A stretch of DNA of 17,679 nucleotides from Synergistaceae bacterium (GTDB lineage Bacteria > Synergistota > Synergistia > Synergistales > Synergistaceae). The stretch covers positions 1 to 17,679 of the forward strand of contig JAISLO010000175.1 of assembly GCA_031290815.1 (NCBI GenBank), in the 5' to 3' direction. Below are positions 15,297 to 17,679 of this stretch, piece after piece. Made by a program: the position numbers and the translations under genes. Under the pieces are notes generated by a model. It ran no database searches. It was not told the DNA's origin and saw only the letters and a program-made list of their open reading frames with translations. The first letter of the stretch is position 1. Every line of letters starts with the position of its first letter.

Positions 15297-15500
15297 GTGT
15301 TGCGATCAAATATTATAAAAATTCCATATAGGGCGATCCATCAGTCATAATGTATTTAAAAACACTTGATTCTATTTCTTTTTCTGCACTACAATTCGTC
15401 AACAATAAAATATAAATATAATTTATCACAAAATAAATCTTTGGAAAACATATTTTAGAGCGGTAATATTTACGTTTTGCCGTGCCATATACGCGCGGGC
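15297..15500. other. AT-rich spacer between recQ and the CitB-like regulator gene
   Basis: This stretch is far richer in A/T than its surroundings, especially around 15400-15450, where runs of A and T alternate (for example TAAAT-ATA-ATTTA). I see no gene, no convincing recQ terminator and no RNA. It could be a regulator-binding region for the adjacent CitB-like gene; that is inference. Confidence 0.4.
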
Positions 15501-17330
15501 TCAGCTGTCGGCCGTTTTTCTCCCCTTGACCGACCAGTCGTTAAGCGCCGCAAGGAAAGCACCCCCATACTTCCTGAGCTTTGTCTCTCCCACTCCTGGA
15601 ACATTGATGAACTCGGCTTCATCAGACGGCAACGACCTGCACATGTGTGCAATCGTCTTGTCCGAGAAAATTACATAGGGCGGCACTCCCTCCTCGGCGG
15701 CTATCTGACGTCTGAGCGCGCGAAGCGCCTCGAAGAGCTCGTTGTCATACTCGCCGGTTCGATTTTTTATCCAGCGCTTCCAGCCGGCGCTTTCCTCGCG
15801 GCGCCTCATCAGGAGTTTTTCCCCGCCCTTCAGGAACGGGAACGACCTGCCTGTGAAGGAGATCGTCGGGAACTCTCCTTCGTCCGCCTTGAGGTAATTT
15901 CCGGCCACGAGGAAGTTTGTAATCTCCCTTATGGTTCGCGTCGAATATTCCTTCATTATCCCCCACGTCGATATCCCGTCGAATCCGAACGTGCGAACAT
16001 GTTCAGCCTTAGATCCCCTGAGAACGTCGGCGAGCATGGAGACTCCAAATCTCTTCCCGCCGGTTCGTTCGGCCATTCTGAACACACAGGACAGTATCTT
16101 CATGGCTTCTATCGTTACGTCCGAGAGATCCGAGTCGGACGCGCAGTTTCCGCACGCGCCGCATGTTCTGGCGGCGTCCCTCTCGCCGAAGTAATTCAGA
16201 ATGAACGACCTCAGACAGCCTCCGGTGTTGCAGTAGTCGACCATCTTGTTGAGCTTTTTGTACCCTGTTTTCTTCATGAGCTCGTCCTCGCCCTTCGATA
16301 TCAGAAATCTTGCGGTCGATACGTCGCCCTGACCAAAGAGCAGTATGCAGTCGGCGGGCAGGCCGTCTCTGCCGGCGCGTCCTGCCTCCTGATAGTAGCT
16401 GTCGATGTTCTGCGGCATATTGTTGTGCAGCACATAACGGACGTTCGATTTGTCGATTCCCATGCCAAAAGCGTTCGTCGCCACCATAACCGCCGCCCTG
16501 TCGTATATGAAGTCCTCTTGATTTTTTAGCCGTTCCTCGTCAGAAAGACCGGCATGATAGCGAACCGCCTTGATTCCGGCTGATACGAGATTTTCCCGGA
16601 CGACCTCCACCGATTTCCTCGTCGAGCAGTACACTATGCCGGAGACATCCGGAAATTTTTTTATGTAATCGAGCAGAAAGCGCATCTTGTCGATGGGATG
16701 TTCCACTTGGAAGAACAGGTTTTCCCTGTCAAAACCGGTCGTCTTCGTAAACGGAGAGCGAAGCGACAGCTGATCGATGATGTCGTCCCGCACCTCAGGT
16801 GTGGCTGTCGCGGTGAATGCGGCGAAGATCGGGCGGTTGCGGAGTTTCGACACTGCTGGGGCTATGTTCAAGTATGCCGGCCTGAAGTCGTGTCCCCATT
16901 GTGAGACGCAGTGAGCCTCGTCGACGACGACCATTCCAATGTCGATGGACATCAAGAAATCCTTGAACCCGTCAACTTCAAGCCGTTCTGGGGAGACGTA
17001 CAGTATCCTTATGCTCCCCGTTCGGACGCGCCTCAGGACATCCTGCACTTCCTCCCAGCTCATCACGCTGTTTATCGATGCCGCGTTTACGCCGTTCTGC
17101 CTCAGTGCGTCAACCTGGTCCTTCATGAGCGAGATGAGCGGCGACAGCACGACAGTGATGTCATCTCTGAGGAGGGCTGGGATCTGATAACAGAGGGATT
17201 TCCCTCCCCCGGTGGGCATTATGCCGAGCACGTCGCGTCCGTCAAGTATATGGCGTATTATTTCTTCCTGACCACGCTTGAAGGAATCAAACCCGAAGAC
17301 GTTCTTCAACACATCCGACGGCGTTTCCAT
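15501..17330 (-). CDS. recQ: ATP-dependent DNA helicase RecQ
   Basis: RecQ is a 3'-5' superfamily 2 helicase for recombination and stalled-fork repair. The 609-aa protein has all parts. The helicase core has Walker A MPTGGGKS (Lys44), DEAHCVSQWGHDFRP, TATATP, VYCSTRKS, and the motif V/VI region ATNAFGMGID and QEAGRAGRDG. The RQC zinc cysteines are in CNTGGC and CGACGNC, followed by a winged helix, and a C-terminal HRDC domain (about 525-600) ends with PGVGETKLRKYG. The ATG at 17330 is chosen because the family N-terminus (VLKNVFGFDSF) follows at once and it lies about 48 nt downstream of the predicted transcription start. GAGG ends only 1 nt before the ATG, an unusually tight spacing. The frame continuing up to 17429 overlaps the promoter. 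Confidence 0.95.
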   Translation of the reverse strand: METPSDVLKNVFGFDSFKRGQEEIIRHILDGRDVLGIMPTGGGKSLCYQIPALLRDDITVVLSPLISLMKDQVDALRQNGVNAASINSVMSWEEVQDVLRRVRTGSIRILYVSPERLEVDGFKDFLMSIDIGMVVVDEAHCVSQWGHDFRPAYLNIAPAVSKLRNRPIFAAFTATATPEVRDDIIDQLSLRSPFTKTTGFDRENLFFQVEHPIDKMRFLLDYIKKFPDVSGIVYCSTRKSVEVVRENLVSAGIKAVRYHAGLSDEERLKNQEDFIYDRAAVMVATNAFGMGIDKSNVRYVLHNNMPQNIDSYYQEAGRAGRDGLPADCILLFGQGDVSTARFLISKGEDELMKKTGYKKLNKMVDYCNTGGCLRSFILNYFGERDAARTCGACGNCASDSDLSDVTIEAMKILSCVFRMAERTGGKRFGVSMLADVLRGSKAEHVRTFGFDGISTWGIMKEYSTRTIREITNFLVAGNYLKADEGEFPTISFTGRSFPFLKGGEKLLMRRREESAGWKRWIKNRTGEYDNELFEALRALRRQIAAEEGVPPYVIFSDKTIAHMCRSLPSDEAEFINVPGVGETKLRKYGGAFLAALNDWSVKGRKTADS

Positions 17331-17384
17331 ACCTCTTTTATGCGCCCCTCTCAAACCGCTTTCGGCGTTACCAAATGCCTTAAA

Positions 17385-17411
17385 ATTATACCAAATTTCA
17401 ACGGATAACAA
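17385..17411 (-). promoter_or_regulatory. Extended -10 promoter of recQ
   Basis: On the minus strand a perfect TATAAT (17390-17385) is preceded by TGG, with TTGTTA (17411-17406) at a short 15-bp spacing. The predicted start near 17378 gives a leader of about 48 nt. No LexA-like operator is evident to me. Confidence 0.65.
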
Positions 17412-17467
17412 AAAGATATTTTTACCCATATCATCGAGGGCAAACAGGAATCAAAAATCATTCTGAG

Positions 17468-17644
17468 TATCAGGTTGTCTCAGGCAAAGAGATGGCGAGC
17501 CGGCGAACGAACGCAACAAATCGGCGACCGACATGGATGTCGGCCAGAGCGTATCAGATCAGGATAGAGCTGTCTGAGCGATCCGATTCGTGGAGTGAGT
17601 CGCCGGCTCGCCATCTCGGGATTGTTATCTGAGACAACCCGATA
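17468..17644. repeat. 177-bp nested palindrome, MITE-like element
   Basis: Outer arms TATCAGGTTGTCTCAG (17468-17483) and CTGAGACAACCCGATA (17629-17644) are inverted repeats with one mismatch in 16. Inner arms GAGATGGCGAGCCGGCGA (17489-17506) and 17600-17617 are perfect over 18 bp. Further in, AATCGG (17519-17524) pairs with CCGATT (17583-17588), and CCGACAT/ATGTCGG (17528-17534/17537-17543) forms a small hairpin. The element is bounded by TA on both sides, as expected for TA target duplication by IS630/Tc1-mariner type transposases. It has no coding capacity. The 35 bp to the window end (17645-17679) show nothing recognisable. Confidence 0.7.
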
Positions 17645-17679
17645 TTCATATAAAATAATGAGGGGCTTCTACCAAATAA

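Noticed and set aside
17331..17429. N-terminal extension of RecQ by 33 residues.
   Set aside because: It runs through a TATAAT promoter and upstream of the predicted transcript start; the RecQ homology begins after 17330.
1..17679. CRISPR arrays, prophage, toxin-antitoxin or defence islands.
   Set aside because: I saw no regularly spaced direct repeats and no phage or defence protein motifs. All sizeable frames are explained by housekeeping genes.

Overview
The window is chromosomal DNA from a bacterium of roughly 50-57% GC. Its coding is dense, with many GTG/TTG starts, 4-bp ATGA/GTGA gene overlaps and strong Shine-Dalgarno (SD) sites. It contains core metabolism and cell-envelope genes, with no phage, plasmid, CRISPR or resistance cargo. 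Several features fit an anaerobe: rubrerythrin, an Fe-S type PurF, the split PurS/PurQ/PurL enzyme, and a GerMN protein next to rdgB. Together with a lone CheW and a CitB-like regulator, they are compatible with Synergistota or a Clostridia-like lineage. This placement is inference with low confidence, because no rRNA or marker phylogeny is available.

Left part, + strand (1-6344). A strong extended -10 promoter (76-103) precedes about 375 bp of non-coding, hairpin-rich sequence and then a class II-type sirtuin (cobB). A second, near-consensus sigma-70 promoter (1379-1407) drives purS-purQ-purL-purF. The first three genes overlap by 4 bp each. They encode the three-part FGAM synthase and the first committed enzyme of purine synthesis. 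A 74-aa protein of unknown function follows.

Middle (6345-14490), - strand. The + strand genes converge on a long minus-strand gene run across a 100-bp foldback (6350-6449). Read 5'->3' on the minus strand the run is cheW, a PHP phosphoesterase, threonine aldolase, a TldE/PmbA-like protein, a secreted N-acetylmuramoyl-L-alanine amidase, a membrane GerMN protein, rdgB (ITP/XTP pyrophosphatase), secG and rubrerythrin. Most junctions are overlaps or gaps under 80 bp, so much of it is probably co-transcribed. The aldolase/tldE/amidase/gerM junctions are all overlapping. The run groups housekeeping (nucleotide-pool cleaning, protein export, oxidative defence) with wall remodelling.

Right part (14490-17679), - strand. 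A perfect 18-bp hairpin separates cheW from a CitB/DcuR-like regulator whose receiver has lost the phospho-acceptor Asp. Upstream of it lies recQ with its own promoter. A 177-bp nested palindrome with TA at both ends (17468-17644) sits just upstream of the recQ promoter and looks like a miniature inverted-repeat element.

The most unusual points are the asp-less response regulator, rdgB without any standard start codon (ACG at ideal SD spacing), the structured cobB leader, and the two foldback elements. I did not find a convincing new multi-gene system.
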